In this document: one piece after another, positions 1 through 8,534 of the stretch | Layout of the letters: every line of letters starts with the position of its first letter | Numbering within the stretch: position 1 is the first letter of the stretch | Assembly: GCF_000242615.2 (NCBI RefSeq) | Contig: NZ_KI912268.1 | Location: 2,137,477-2,201,476 of the forward strand | Direction of reading: 5' to 3' | DNA from: Holophaga foetida DSM 6591 | Lineage (GTDB): Bacteria; Acidobacteriota; Holophagae; Holophagales; Holophagaceae | DNA: 64,000 nt | The notes under the pieces: model-generated | The model's database searches: none | What the model was told of the DNA's origin: nothing | Seen by the model: only the letters and a program-made list of their open reading frames with translations | Position numbers and translations under genes: made by a program

Positions 1-1
1 T

Positions 2-832
2 GCGTCCAAAAAGCTTCCCGCGATCGTTGTGGGAACTCCGTACGGAGGCGTGAAGGAGCAGGGGGCCGGCATCTATGCCCAGACCATGGCCGAGCGAGGA
101 TTCGTAGCCATTGCGTTCGACGAGTCCTTCAACGGGGAGAGCACCGGCACGCCGCGGCATGTCTCGTCTCCGGAGATATTTGTCGAGGACTTCAGCGCCG
201 GGGTGGATTTCCTGGGCACACGTCCATTCGTCGACCGTGGGCGGATCGGTGCCATCGGCATCTGCGGCAGCGGCGGGTTCGCCCTGACCGCCGCCCAGGT
301 GGACCACCGGATCAAGGCGGTGGCCACCGCCAGCATGTACGACATGAGCCGGGTCATCCGGAACGGATGGAAGGACAGCATGAGTGACAAGGAGCGCAGC
401 CAGGCCCTGGATGCCCTGGGGGAGCAGCGCTGGGCCGACTTTGAAGCCCGGTCGCCGAAGCTGAATCCGACCTTCCCCAAGGAAATACCCGAATCGGGAC
501 CAGACCCCATCACCCGGGAGTTCTTCGATTACTACGTGGCCCCCCGGGGGCACCACCCGAGATCCATCGGCGCCTTCACGCTGACGAGCGCCATGTCGTT
601 CATGAACTTCTCCATGATGAGCCACCTGGAGACGATCTCTCCGAGGCCCATCCTCTTCATCATCGGGGAGCACGCCCATTCCCGGTATTTCAGCGAAGAT
701 GCCTTCAAGAAGGCCGCAGAGCCCAAAGAACTCTATGTCGTGCCCGGAGCCAGGCATATCGATCTGTATGACCGGGCCGATATGATCCCGTTCGACAAGC
801 TGACGGAATTCTTTGTTAAATACCTCCGCTGA
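2..832 (+). CDS. alpha/beta hydrolase, dienelactone-hydrolase-like, 5' end outside the window
   Basis: The reading frame is open from base 2, and the first residues (KLPAIVV before GTPYGGVKEQ) already match the first strand and oxyanion region of alpha/beta hydrolases. The true start therefore lies upstream; the GTG at 29 is internal. The nucleophile elbow reads GICGSGG, so the nucleophile position (residue 79 from the GTG) is cysteine, as in dienelactone hydrolases, not the usual serine. The acid region is IIGEHAH and the catalytic histidine is probably in PGARHIDLYD near the end. About 277 residues are visible. No signal peptide can be judged. The substrate is unknown. A terminator follows directly, so the gene ends its transcript and is unrelated to the hydrogenase operon downstream. 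The family call is firm; the Cys-nucleophile assignment is from the motif only. Confidence 0.8.
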   Translation, partial: ASKKLPAIVVGTPYGGVKEQGAGIYAQTMAERGFVAIAFDESFNGESTGTPRHVSSPEIFVEDFSAGVDFLGTRPFVDRGRIGAIGICGSGGFALTAAQVDHRIKAVATASMYDMSRVIRNGWKDSMSDKERSQALDALGEQRWADFEARSPKLNPTFPKEIPESGPDPITREFFDYYVAPRGHHPRSIGAFTLTSAMSFMNFSMMSHLETISPRPILFIIGEHAHSRYFSEDAFKKAAEPKELYVVPGARHIDLYDRADMIPFDKLTEFFVKYLR

Positions 833-865
833 GAGTTTCATAGGCGGATCCTACGAAACCTTTGC

Positions 866-892
866 ACAGGGCCACGACCGTGGCCCTGTTTC
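866..892 (+). terminator. Rho-independent terminator after the hydrolase gene
   Basis: ACAGGGCCACG at 866-876 pairs perfectly with CGTGGCCCTGT at 879-889 and is followed by a short T-rich stretch (ttcatttt). It lies 34 bases after the hydrolase stop codon. Confidence 0.75.
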
Positions 893-1401
893 ATTTTCGG
901 CCAGATGCATGGTCGACTCCGGACTCTCCTCACCGCGAAGGGAGGGTGGAGGCGTTCCCCATCCAGGGCAGGACGGGTGCACAAGCGCCTGACTTTTCCT
1001 GACGATCCAGGGCATCCGCCGGACCGGCATCCTGCACTGCGGCCTCGCGATCAAGACCCATCGCAAAAGCATGATTGGCCGCTGCCTGATTTCAGATGCT
1101 TTTGGTTGGTATTGCATCAATGATTTTTAGAACGTTATTTATGGTAATTCTCAAATATGATGTATCGCGCCCCGATTGCCAAATAAGACAATACAAAATG
1201 CCGAATACGGCAAATATAATAATATAAATAATTAAAGTAGTACAATAATAGAATTTAGAAATGGCACAAGTCTGGCCATTCAGACTCTTGATGAACTATG
1301 TCCATAAGGTTCATTTTTCTAGTAGGCAGCAAATGTCGGTGTAGTGAACCTTGTAAAGCAATTTTAACAATTTAATATTGTGTCAATTTTAATGGAATTA
1401 T
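893..1401. other. Intergenic region with AT-rich 3' half, presumed promoter of the exported hydrogenase operon
   Basis: No convincing gene is seen. From about 1120 to 1400 the sequence is much richer in A+T than its surroundings, as expected for a long regulated promoter region. The nonamer CAATTTTAA occurs twice, near 1359 and 1384. No strong Shine-Dalgarno precedes the ATG at 1402 (only GGA in tggaattat). Confidence 0.5.
1262..1277 (+). promoter_or_regulatory. Possible sigma-54 type -24/-12 promoter for the hydrogenase operon
   Basis: TGGCACAAGTCTGGCC has GG and GC separated by ten bases and a perfect TGGCAC -24 element; the -12 element is TGGC where TTGC is usual. It would start transcription about 115 bases before hydA. 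This is a pattern match only. Confidence 0.35.
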
Positions 1402-2997
1402 ATGTCAAAATCCTTCGATGCCAAAGAAAAGACGACGATTGATCGTCGCAATATGCTGAAGGCCTTGGTGGGAGGCTGTGCCACAGCGTCGCTGACCGGA
1501 TGTCTCGTCCGAGAGCAGGAGCCTGGGGCCAAGGGATGGGTTCCCCAGCAGTACGATGCGCCCAGCAACTGGCCACCACAGGTCCGCGGACGGGTGCCCA
1601 TCGATCCGGAGAACCCCTCGATTGTTCGCGACGATCGGAAGTGTGTGCTCTGTGGGCAGTGCATCGAGGTCTGCAAGAAAATCCAGACCATCTATGGATC
1701 CTATGCACTGCCCGTCAAGGACGACTTCATCTGCATCCACTGCGGCCAGTGCACCCTCTGGTGCCCGACGGGCGCAATTGCGGAAGCCGACGACAGGACA
1801 CGTGTCCTCCAGGCCCTGAAGGATCCGACCAAGGTCGTGATCGTCCAGACCGCGCCTTCAACCCGTGTGGGCCTTGGCGAAGAATTCGGCATGCCCGCGG
1901 GCAGCTGGGTGGAGGGCAAGCAGGTCGCCGCCCTGCGCCGCCTGGGATTCAGCAGGGTGTTTGACACGAACTTCACGGCGGATCTCACCATCATGGAGGA
2001 AGGTTCGGAGCTGATCGAGCGCCTCACCGGAAAGTCCGAGGCCCCGCTGCCCCAGCTGACCTCCTGCTGCCCCGGCTGGGTCAAGTTTGTTGAGTACTAC
2101 TACCCCGAATGGATGCCCAATCTTTCCACTGCGAAATCCCCCCAGCAGATGCTCGGCGCCGTGTTGAAGACCTATTACGCCAAGAAGACCGGCATCGACC
2201 CCAGGACCATTTTCAGCGTTTCGGTCATGCCCTGCACGGCCAAGAAGTTCGAATCCGCGCGCCCGGAATTCAATGCTGCCGGTCGCTACTGGAAGAACGA
2301 TGGCCTCCGGGACATCGACGCAGTCCTGACCGTCCGGGAACTGGCCTTGCTGATGAAGGAGGCCGGGCTTGATTTCGCCTCATTGCCCGAAGAGTCCTAC
2401 GATTCGCTTCTGGGCGAGGGCTCCGGGGCAGCCCTCATCTTTGGCAGCACCGGGGGGGTCATGGAGGCCGCGGTGCGCACCGCCTACCACGCGGTGACGG
2501 GCCAGAAGGCACCGGCCCTGGCCTTCGATCTGGCACCCGTCAGAGGCCTGAGCGGTGTCAAGGAAGCCAGCCTTGATGTGCCGGGACATGGGAAGGTGTG
2601 CGTCGCCGTGGCCCACGGACTCCACAACGCCAGGACCCTTCTCGACCGGGTGAAGGCAGGCACGGCGCGCTATGACTTCATCGAAGTGATGTCATGCCCT
2701 GGTGGGTGCATCGGGGGTGGAGGCATGCCGCGCAGCTCGGTCCCCCCGGCTGACGATGTCCGCAGGAGCCGGATCCGAAGCCTCCAGGTCAAGGATGCCG
2801 CCGGGACCCTGCGCGAAAGCCATGAAAACCAGGAGATCAAGGAGCTCTACCGCAGCTTCCTGGGCAGACCCCTCAGTCACCTGTCCCACGAACTGCTGCA
2901 TACGGACTATGTTTCACGCGCCAAGCACCTGAAGGTCGATCCGAAGGCCCTTGAGGAAATCCTGGCAGGCCAGGTTACGGAGGCAAGCCGCCCATGA
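1402..2997 (+). CDS. hydA: Tat-exported lipoprotein [FeFe] hydrogenase catalytic subunit
   Basis: This is the catalytic subunit of an iron-only hydrogenase that interconverts H2 with protons and electrons. The N-terminus carries a twin-arginine signal (DRRNMLK, residues 14-20) and a lipobox (LTGC, cysteine 34), predicting Tat export and lipid anchoring on the outer face of the cytoplasmic membrane. Two [4Fe-4S] motifs follow (cysteines 81/84/87/91 and 111/114/117/121). The H-cluster motifs are intact: TSCCPGW (222-223), MPCTAKK (278) and SCPGGCIGGGG (432, 436). At 531 residues it has the two-cluster core and lacks the N-terminal [2Fe-2S] and HC3 domains of the soluble enzyme encoded at 27046-29055. 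The stop overlaps the next start by ATGA, so the three genes to 4911 form one operon. No maturation genes (hydE, F, G) are in the window. The function call is very secure; the exported location is inferred from the signal. Confidence 0.93.
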   Translation: MSKSFDAKEKTTIDRRNMLKALVGGCATASLTGCLVREQEPGAKGWVPQQYDAPSNWPPQVRGRVPIDPENPSIVRDDRKCVLCGQCIEVCKKIQTIYGSYALPVKDDFICIHCGQCTLWCPTGAIAEADDRTRVLQALKDPTKVVIVQTAPSTRVGLGEEFGMPAGSWVEGKQVAALRRLGFSRVFDTNFTADLTIMEEGSELIERLTGKSEAPLPQLTSCCPGWVKFVEYYYPEWMPNLSTAKSPQQMLGAVLKTYYAKKTGIDPRTIFSVSVMPCTAKKFESARPEFNAAGRYWKNDGLRDIDAVLTVRELALLMKEAGLDFASLPEESYDSLLGEGSGAALIFGSTGGVMEAAVRTAYHAVTGQKAPALAFDLAPVRGLSGVKEASLDVPGHGKVCVAVAHGLHNARTLLDRVKAGTARYDFIEVMSCPGGCIGGGGMPRSSVPPADDVRRSRIRSLQVKDAAGTLRESHENQEIKELYRSFLGRPLSHLSHELLHTDYVSRAKHLKVDPKALEEILAGQVTEASRP

Positions 2998-3779
2998 ATG
3001 GTTCCAACGCGGTACTCGTTGATCTGACCCAATGCGTCGGCTGCGGCAGTTGCACCGTCGCCTGCAAACTTTGGAATGGGAAGCCCTATGACAAGGGAGC
3101 CCCGGCGACGGGCCTGCATCCGGTGGCGGACCATAGCAACTGGACGACGCTCACCCAGCGGAAAGCAGAAAAGGATGGTGCTCCGGCATGGCGCTTCGTG
3201 AAGGCGCAGTGCATGCACTGTGAGGAGCCCGCGTGCGTCTCCTCCTGCATGTCGAAGGCCATGCGCAAGACCGAGCAGGGCCCGGTGGTCTACCGTCCGG
3301 ACCTCTGCGCTGGCTGCCGGTATTGCATGATGGCCTGCCCCTTTGAGGTCCCCAAGTACGAGTGGGGGAAGGTGATCCCATCGGTTTCCAAGTGCCAGAT
3401 GTGTTCCACCCGCCTTGCCCACGGCCGGTCGCCAGCCTGCACGGACGCTTGTCCGACGGGTGCCCTGCGCTTCGGCAGACGCCAGGAGCTGCTGGGGATC
3501 GCTCACGACAAGCTGAAGACCGGGCGGTACGTGAACAAGGTCTACGGCGAGAGGGAAGCCGGAGGGACCAGCTGGCTGTATATCTCGGACATACCGTTCG
3601 GCCAGCTGGGCTTCAAAGCGAATGTCACCAGCGAGTCCCTGCCTGCCATCGCGGAGCACTACATGCGCAAGACGCCAGCCCTCCTGCTGGGCGGGGCCGC
3701 TCTGTTCATGGGCCTGAGCAAGTTGATTCAACGCAAGAAAGCGGTTGCCGCCGCCGAGGAGGGGAAGCGTGAACAATAG
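2994..3779 (+). CDS. Four-cluster ferredoxin subunit (HybA/DmsB-like) with C-terminal membrane anchor
   Basis: This is an electron-transfer subunit linking the hydrogenase to the membrane protein encoded next. It has the four-cysteine-cluster plan of the HybA/DmsB family: CVGCGSCTVAC (14-24), CMHCEEPACVSSC, CAGCRYCMMACP and CQMCSTRL...ACTDACPTGA. Near the C-terminus a hydrophobic segment (ALLLGGAALFMG, about residues 226-238) followed by KLIQRKK looks like a membrane anchor, as in HybA. Unlike HybA there is no Tat signal of its own: the start codon lies inside the end of hydA and the protein begins directly with the first cluster region. It may be carried out by the HydA signal (hitchhiking) or may face the cytoplasm. 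It is 261 residues long. It overlaps hydA by 4 bases and the next gene by 11. Confidence 0.88.
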   Translation: MNGSNAVLVDLTQCVGCGSCTVACKLWNGKPYDKGAPATGLHPVADHSNWTTLTQRKAEKDGAPAWRFVKAQCMHCEEPACVSSCMSKAMRKTEQGPVVYRPDLCAGCRYCMMACPFEVPKYEWGKVIPSVSKCQMCSTRLAHGRSPACTDACPTGALRFGRRQELLGIAHDKLKTGRYVNKVYGEREAGGTSWLYISDIPFGQLGFKANVTSESLPAIAEHYMRKTPALLLGGAALFMGLSKLIQRKKAVAAAEEGKREQ

Positions 3780-4911
3780 CGGAATTCTGCAATTCGACAC
3801 CACCTGGGGGGGGTGGCGCCTGCGCATGACCCCCTTCAGGGCCGTGCTTGCCGGGATGGCAGGTCTGTTTGTGCTGTTGGCGGCCTTCCGGCTTCTTACG
3901 GGCCTCGGCGCTTCGACCAATCTGAGCGACCAGTGGCCCTGGGGCTTGTGGATCGGTGTCGATCTGACCGCTGTGGCCCTGGCTGGCGCGGGGTACAGCA
4001 TGTGCGTGATGTCCCACGTGCTGCACATCGATGATTTCCACGGCATCTCGCGGCGCGGGATGCTGATCTCCCTCCTGGGCTATGTCTTCGTCCTGCTGAC
4101 CCTGATCCTCGAAATCGGACGGTGGGACAACGCCTACACACCCTTCCTGTCCTGGGGGCATGCCTCTCCTCTTTTCGAAGTCGTGATCGCGGTCAGCATC
4201 TACATGGCCATCCAGGTGGTGGAGTTCAGCGAAGTCGCCACCGAGAAGATTTTCCACTCGGCCAACCGATACGTTCAGCTTCTGCTGCCAGCGGCCTTCA
4301 TCATCGGAGCCATCCTGCCCTTCGGGCATCAGGCCTCCCTCGGTGCGATCTATCTCCTCATGAAGGGGCGCCTGCATCCGCTGTGGTGGTCGGACATGCT
4401 GCCCTGGTTCTTCCTGGCGACCTCTTTCTACGCTGGCCCGGCGATGGTGGTCCTCGAAGCCATCGGGTCGGCCAAATGCTTCGGTCAGGAGGTCGAGATG
4501 CGGATTCTCACCCGATTGGCGCGGATTGCCGCCGCGATCATGGGGGTCTACTTCGTTGCGAAGCTCCTGGACCTCGCCCGATTGGGGCAGCTCCAGGGTC
4601 TGGGTGCCGGATCCTTCGAGGTGCCCATGTTCCTGGGCGAGATGGTCATCTGCACGGCGCTGCCTGCTGCGCTTGCCTTTTCCCCATGGGGAAAGACCAA
4701 GAAGGGGCTGTTCATCTTCTCCCTGCTGAGCATCGCCGGGGTTGTCCTCAACCGAGTGAACGTCGTCTTCACCGGGATGTATCGCGCCATCGGGAGCGGC
4801 TACTCCCCATCCCTCGTGGAATGGGGCATCACCCTGGGGCTGCTCGCCGCGGTCATCCTCGCCTACCTATTCGTCGTCGAGAACTTCAACATCTTCAATC
4901 GCCAGCATTGA
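3769..4911 (+). CDS. NrfD/HybB-type membrane quinone-interacting subunit
   Basis: A polytopic membrane protein of 381 residues with about eight to ten hydrophobic segments, typical of the NrfD/PsrC/HybB family that passes electrons between Fe-S proteins and the quinone pool. The conserved WPWGLWIG-like start of the family is visible (DQWPWGLWIGVDLT). The start chosen is GTG 3769, with GAGGAGGGG just upstream; an in-frame TTG at 3745 has no such site. The gene overlaps the ferredoxin gene by 11 bases. With its neighbours it predicts an exported H2:quinone oxidoreductase. Direction (H2 uptake or H2 release) cannot be read from the sequence. Confidence 0.88.
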   Translation: MNNSGILQFDTTWGGWRLRMTPFRAVLAGMAGLFVLLAAFRLLTGLGASTNLSDQWPWGLWIGVDLTAVALAGAGYSMCVMSHVLHIDDFHGISRRGMLISLLGYVFVLLTLILEIGRWDNAYTPFLSWGHASPLFEVVIAVSIYMAIQVVEFSEVATEKIFHSANRYVQLLLPAAFIIGAILPFGHQASLGAIYLLMKGRLHPLWWSDMLPWFFLATSFYAGPAMVVLEAIGSAKCFGQEVEMRILTRLARIAAAIMGVYFVAKLLDLARLGQLQGLGAGSFEVPMFLGEMVICTALPAALAFSPWGKTKKGLFIFSLLSIAGVVLNRVNVVFTGMYRAIGSGYSPSLVEWGITLGLLAAVILAYLFVVENFNIFNRQH

Positions 4912-4915
4912 GCCA

Positions 4916-5848
4916 CTATCTTTCTGCGCTGCGGTGGCGCAGCCCCTCGATGTCCCGTCTCGGCGGCATGCCGAAGAGTCGGCTGTATTCCCGGCTGAAA
5001 TGGGAGGGGCTTTCGTAACCGACCTGGAAGGCCGCGCTGGCCGCGTCCATGGATTCGTTCAGCATCAACCGTCTGGCTTCGTTCAGTCGGAGCCACTTCT
5101 GGTATTGAAGGGGGCTCATGGCCGTGAGTTGGCGGAAGTGGTGGTGGAGAGTCGAACTGCTCATCTGGGCGTGGGCCGCGAGCTCCTCGATGCGAAGGGG
5201 TTGGACATAGTGGGTCTTGAGCCAATCGATGGCCCGTGCGATCCGATGGCTCTGGGTGCCCACGGAGGCGATCTGCCAGAGCCGGGCTGCCTGGTCACTC
5301 ATCAGAAGGCGAAAATGGACCTCCCGCTCAATGAGGGGAGCCAGCACCGGGATGGAGGCGGGCTCCTCCAGCAGCTCCAGCAGGCGAAGAAAGGGGTCGA
5401 GCAGGGGTGGCGTGAGGCTGCCCAGGCTCGCGCTCCCGGGCTGGGTGGAGCCCTTTGCAGGCGGGCGGCCAATCTGGGCAATCAGCTCCGCCATGATCCG
5501 CAGGTCGAGCTTGAGGCTCAGGCCCAGGCAGGGATGGGACGGACTGGCGTCCAACACCTGCGAGCTGGCCGGGAGGTCGAGGGAGGTGATGAGGAAACGG
5601 TCGGGGTCGTAGGCATAGGCTTCCTCACCGATCAGCAGCTGCTTGGCACCCTGGAGGACCAGGACGATGCTGGGCTCCACCAGGCAAGGACAGGGTTCGG
5701 TCCGACCTTCCCGCCGGAAGAACTGGAGCCCAGGCACCGGAGCCTGATACCCCTCCTGACCCGCAGTCCAGCGATCTATGATGGCGGCCATGCGGGCTCG
5801 GATGGGATCGAGTTGAGCGGCGTGATGCTTGGCGGGGGTGGGCTGCAT
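4916..5848 (-). CDS. AraC-family transcriptional regulator
   Basis: A 310-residue regulator with an N-terminal cupin-type AraC_N domain (residues about 20-170, including EPSIVLVLQGAKQLLIGEE) and a C-terminal pair of helix-turn-helix motifs (IEELAAHAQMSSSTLHHHFR and the second HTH ending PSHFSREYSRLFG). The start at 5848 is chosen because AGGAGAT precedes the ATG by five bases; an upstream in-frame GTG/ATG extension lacks a ribosome site. It is divergent from the MFS exporter gene at 6068 with 219 bases between, the usual layout for an AraC activator and its exporter or catabolic target. It converges on the hydrogenase operon with only 4 bases between stop codons. Inducer unknown. Confidence 0.88.
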   Translation of the reverse strand: MQPTPAKHHAAQLDPIRARMAAIIDRWTAGQEGYQAPVPGLQFFRREGRTEPCPCLVEPSIVLVLQGAKQLLIGEEAYAYDPDRFLITSLDLPASSQVLDASPSHPCLGLSLKLDLRIMAELIAQIGRPPAKGSTQPGSASLGSLTPPLLDPFLRLLELLEEPASIPVLAPLIEREVHFRLLMSDQAARLWQIASVGTQSHRIARAIDWLKTHYVQPLRIEELAAHAQMSSSTLHHHFRQLTAMSPLQYQKWLRLNEARRLMLNESMDAASAAFQVGYESPSHFSREYSRLFGMPPRRDIEGLRHRSAER

Positions 5849-6067
5849 GGCGATCTCCTGGCCATCTACCAGGGAATGATATTCCACTACGGTGCAAAGC
5901 ACCTGAATGTCCGACACCAAGGCGGATCAGGCAAGGATTCGACAGGATCATGCTATCGATGCCGGGGGGCGGCATCAGAGAATGGCTTCAGGCGCTCAGC
6001 CCCGACCCCCTTCGGGGCCCGGTGCCCTCAGGATGGCCCCTCATTCCCGGCGGGCCCCGGAAGGATC
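5849..6067. promoter_or_regulatory. Divergent promoter region between AraC regulator and MFS gene
   Basis: 219 bases without a gene between two divergent starts; it must hold the promoters and the AraC sites. No clear -35/-10 pair or repeated operator was picked out by eye. Confidence 0.4.
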
Positions 6068-7309
6068 ATGACCAGAATCCCCTCACCCCCCCGACCCAAC
6101 CCATGGAACGCCATCGGATCGATGTCAATGTGCGTGGCGCTCCTGATCGCATCAGAATTCATGCCGGTCAGCCTCCTGACACCGATCGCCGCTGACCTCC
6201 ATATCACCGAGGGCATGGCGGGGCAGGCCATTTCGGTCTCGGGGGCTTTTGCGGTCGCGACGAGCCTGTTCATCGCGGCCATCGCTTCCAGGCTCGATCG
6301 TCGAACTGTCTTGCTCAGCCTCACTGCGGTCATGCTGGCTTCTCTCCTCCTGATCGCCATCGCCCCGAGCTATGTGGCCCTGATGGGCGCCAGGGCCCTC
6401 CTCGGAATCACGGTGGGCGGGTTCTGGGCCCTGTCCACGGCCACCGTCATGCGGCTTGTTCCGGAGGGATCCGTGCCGAAGGCTCTTGGGGCGCTTTATG
6501 CCGGAAACGCCGTCGCCACGGCCTTTGCGGCACCGATCGGCAGCTATTTCGGGAGCCTCCTGGGATGGCGTCGGGTGTTCCTGGCCTTGAGCCTGCTGGT
6601 CCTTGTCAATCTGGTCTGGCAGTGGGTGAGCCTGCCCAGGCTGCGGTCTGAAACCAAGGCCCACCCCCTCCATTCTTTCGGCCTGCTGCGCCGGAGGAAC
6701 GTGTGGCTCGCCATGGCGGCCGTGATGCTCGCCTTCGGGGGTGCCTTCTCGACGTTTACCTACCTGAGGCCCTTCCTCGAGATCCGGACGGGCGTCCAGG
6801 TGTCCCAACTGTCGCTCCTGTTTCTTGCCCTCGGGGTGGCCGGATTCTTCGGAACCTATGGGGCGAGTCTACTGGTCCGTCGGCATCTCCGCAGACTGCT
6901 GGCCGGTCTGCCGGTTGCTCTGGGCTTGGCCACCCTCACGCTGCTCCTGGTCGGGCGCCATATTTGGCCGGTCGCTCTGACTCTCTTTGTCTGGGGCCTT
7001 CTGAACTCGGCCATCCCAGTGGCCTGGTCCAACTGGCTGGCGCAGGGCATCGCGGACGATCCAGAGGCTGGCGGCGGCCTGATGGTGGCAGCCATCCAGT
7101 TGGCGATCATGATCGGATCCGCCTTCGGTGGGCTGCTCTTCGATCATGTTTCCCTGGCTGCCACCTGGATCGCAGGCGCAGTCATGTTGATGGTTGGTGC
7201 CCTGCTCGTCGGCGACGCCCGCAGGCTTTTCCCCGTCCGAGGTACCCCACCGGAGACGCGGACCCCACTCCCCGCCAAAGCCTTTCCCGAGCCCGGTTGT
7301 GAGCCATAG
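6068..7309 (+). CDS. MFS efflux transporter (sugar/drug exporter type)
   Basis: A 413-residue protein with twelve hydrophobic segments of the major facilitator superfamily. The N-terminal region (LLIASEFMPVSLLTPIAADL, then ITEGMAGQAISVSGAFAVA) is characteristic of the arabinose-efflux/chloramphenicol-exporter group (YdhP/NepI/AraJ-like). The loop between helices 2 and 3 reads ASRLDRRTVL, the MFS signature. ATG 6068 is preceded by GGAAGGATC. The reading frame stays open far upstream, but that extension lies antisense to araC and is not coding. Controlled presumably by the divergent AraC protein. Substrate unknown. Confidence 0.88.
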   Translation: MTRIPSPPRPNPWNAIGSMSMCVALLIASEFMPVSLLTPIAADLHITEGMAGQAISVSGAFAVATSLFIAAIASRLDRRTVLLSLTAVMLASLLLIAIAPSYVALMGARALLGITVGGFWALSTATVMRLVPEGSVPKALGALYAGNAVATAFAAPIGSYFGSLLGWRRVFLALSLLVLVNLVWQWVSLPRLRSETKAHPLHSFGLLRRRNVWLAMAAVMLAFGGAFSTFTYLRPFLEIRTGVQVSQLSLLFLALGVAGFFGTYGASLLVRRHLRRLLAGLPVALGLATLTLLLVGRHIWPVALTLFVWGLLNSAIPVAWSNWLAQGIADDPEAGGGLMVAAIQLAIMIGSAFGGLLFDHVSLAATWIAGAVMLMVGALLVGDARRLFPVRGTPPETRTPLPAKAFPEPGCEP

Positions 7310-7326
7310 CCACCTCTTGATATCCC

Positions 7327-7357
7327 AAAAAAACCCGCCTTGCGGCGGGTTTTTTTG
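7327..7357. terminator. Bidirectional terminator between MFS gene and tmRNA
   Basis: CCCGCC (7334-7339) pairs with GGCGGG (7344-7349) around TTGC; A7 precedes and T8 follows, so it works for both the MFS transcript and the tmRNA transcript on the minus strand. Confidence 0.92.
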
Positions 7358-7745
<388 letters not shown>

Positions 7746-7870
7746 GGTGCGGCTCCTCCCCTCAAGGAGGGAACCGTGGGATATCGAGTATGGGGTCTGA
7801 GGGGCCCAGCCTCAAGCTGTGATCTGCGATCCGGCTCCTCTCGGAGTAACATAAAGTTTTGGAGCCGCCT

Positions 7871-8485
7871 TTGACCCCACAGCAGGGAAACGTCTATGTC
7901 CTTTCCGCACCCTCGGGGGCGGGGAAGTCGACCCTTGTGCGGCGTCTGCTGGAGAAGCTACCGGATCTCATCTTTTCGATCTCCTTCACCACCCGGCCTC
8001 CCCGGGAGGGCGAAGTGAACGGCGAGGACTATTTCTTTGTGGATGACGCCACCTTCGACGCCATGCTGGCGGAGGACGGCCTGCTGGAATGGGTCCAGGT
8101 CTACAAGAACCGCTACGGCACCGGCCGCGCCTGGATCCAGGAGCAGCGGGCCTCTGGGAGGGACATCCTCCTGGATATCGAGACCGTGGGCGCGAAAAAC
8201 GTCAAATCGGCCCTGCCGGAAGCCATCCTGATCTTCCTTCTGCCCCCCACGGCAGAGGAGCTGACCCGCCGCCTCCGCGGCCGGGGCACCGAGACCGAAG
8301 AGCAGCTGACGGTCCGCCTCCAGCACGCCCGGCATGAGATGGAACAGTTCCCCCACTACGATTATCTGGTGGTGAACGAGGACCTGGAAGACGCCTACCG
8401 CCAGCTCGAGTCGATCTTCGTGGCAGAGCGCAGCCGTCTGACCCGCATGAGACCCATCGCCGATCACATCCTCGCCACCTTCTGA
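7871..8485 (+). CDS. gmk: Guanylate kinase
   Basis: Phosphorylates GMP to GDP with ATP. The P-loop GAGKST lies close to the N-terminus after VYVLSAPS, followed by FTTRPPREGEVNGEDYFFV (GMP-binding region) and the lid region RLRGRGTETEEQL. With the start at TTG 7871 the protein has 204 residues, the usual size. TTG 7871 is chosen because GGAG lies six bases upstream; an earlier in-frame TTG at 7859 would put that site inside the gene. It is followed after 49 bases by the protease gene, possibly the same transcript. Confidence 0.95.
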   Translation: MTPQQGNVYVLSAPSGAGKSTLVRRLLEKLPDLIFSISFTTRPPREGEVNGEDYFFVDDATFDAMLAEDGLLEWVQVYKNRYGTGRAWIQEQRASGRDILLDIETVGAKNVKSALPEAILIFLLPPTAEELTRRLRGRGTETEEQLTVRLQHARHEMEQFPHYDYLVVNEDLEDAYRQLESIFVAERSRLTRMRPIADHILATF

Positions 8486-8534
8486 GGCTCCCGTGCCCCT
8501 CCCCTCCCACGCAACCCGAAAGACAGGAAGCTCC

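Noticed and set aside
4934..6067. N-terminal extension of the MFS gene to 791 codons
   Set aside because: The added part is antisense to the AraC gene and has no family resemblance; the MFS protein starts properly at 6068.
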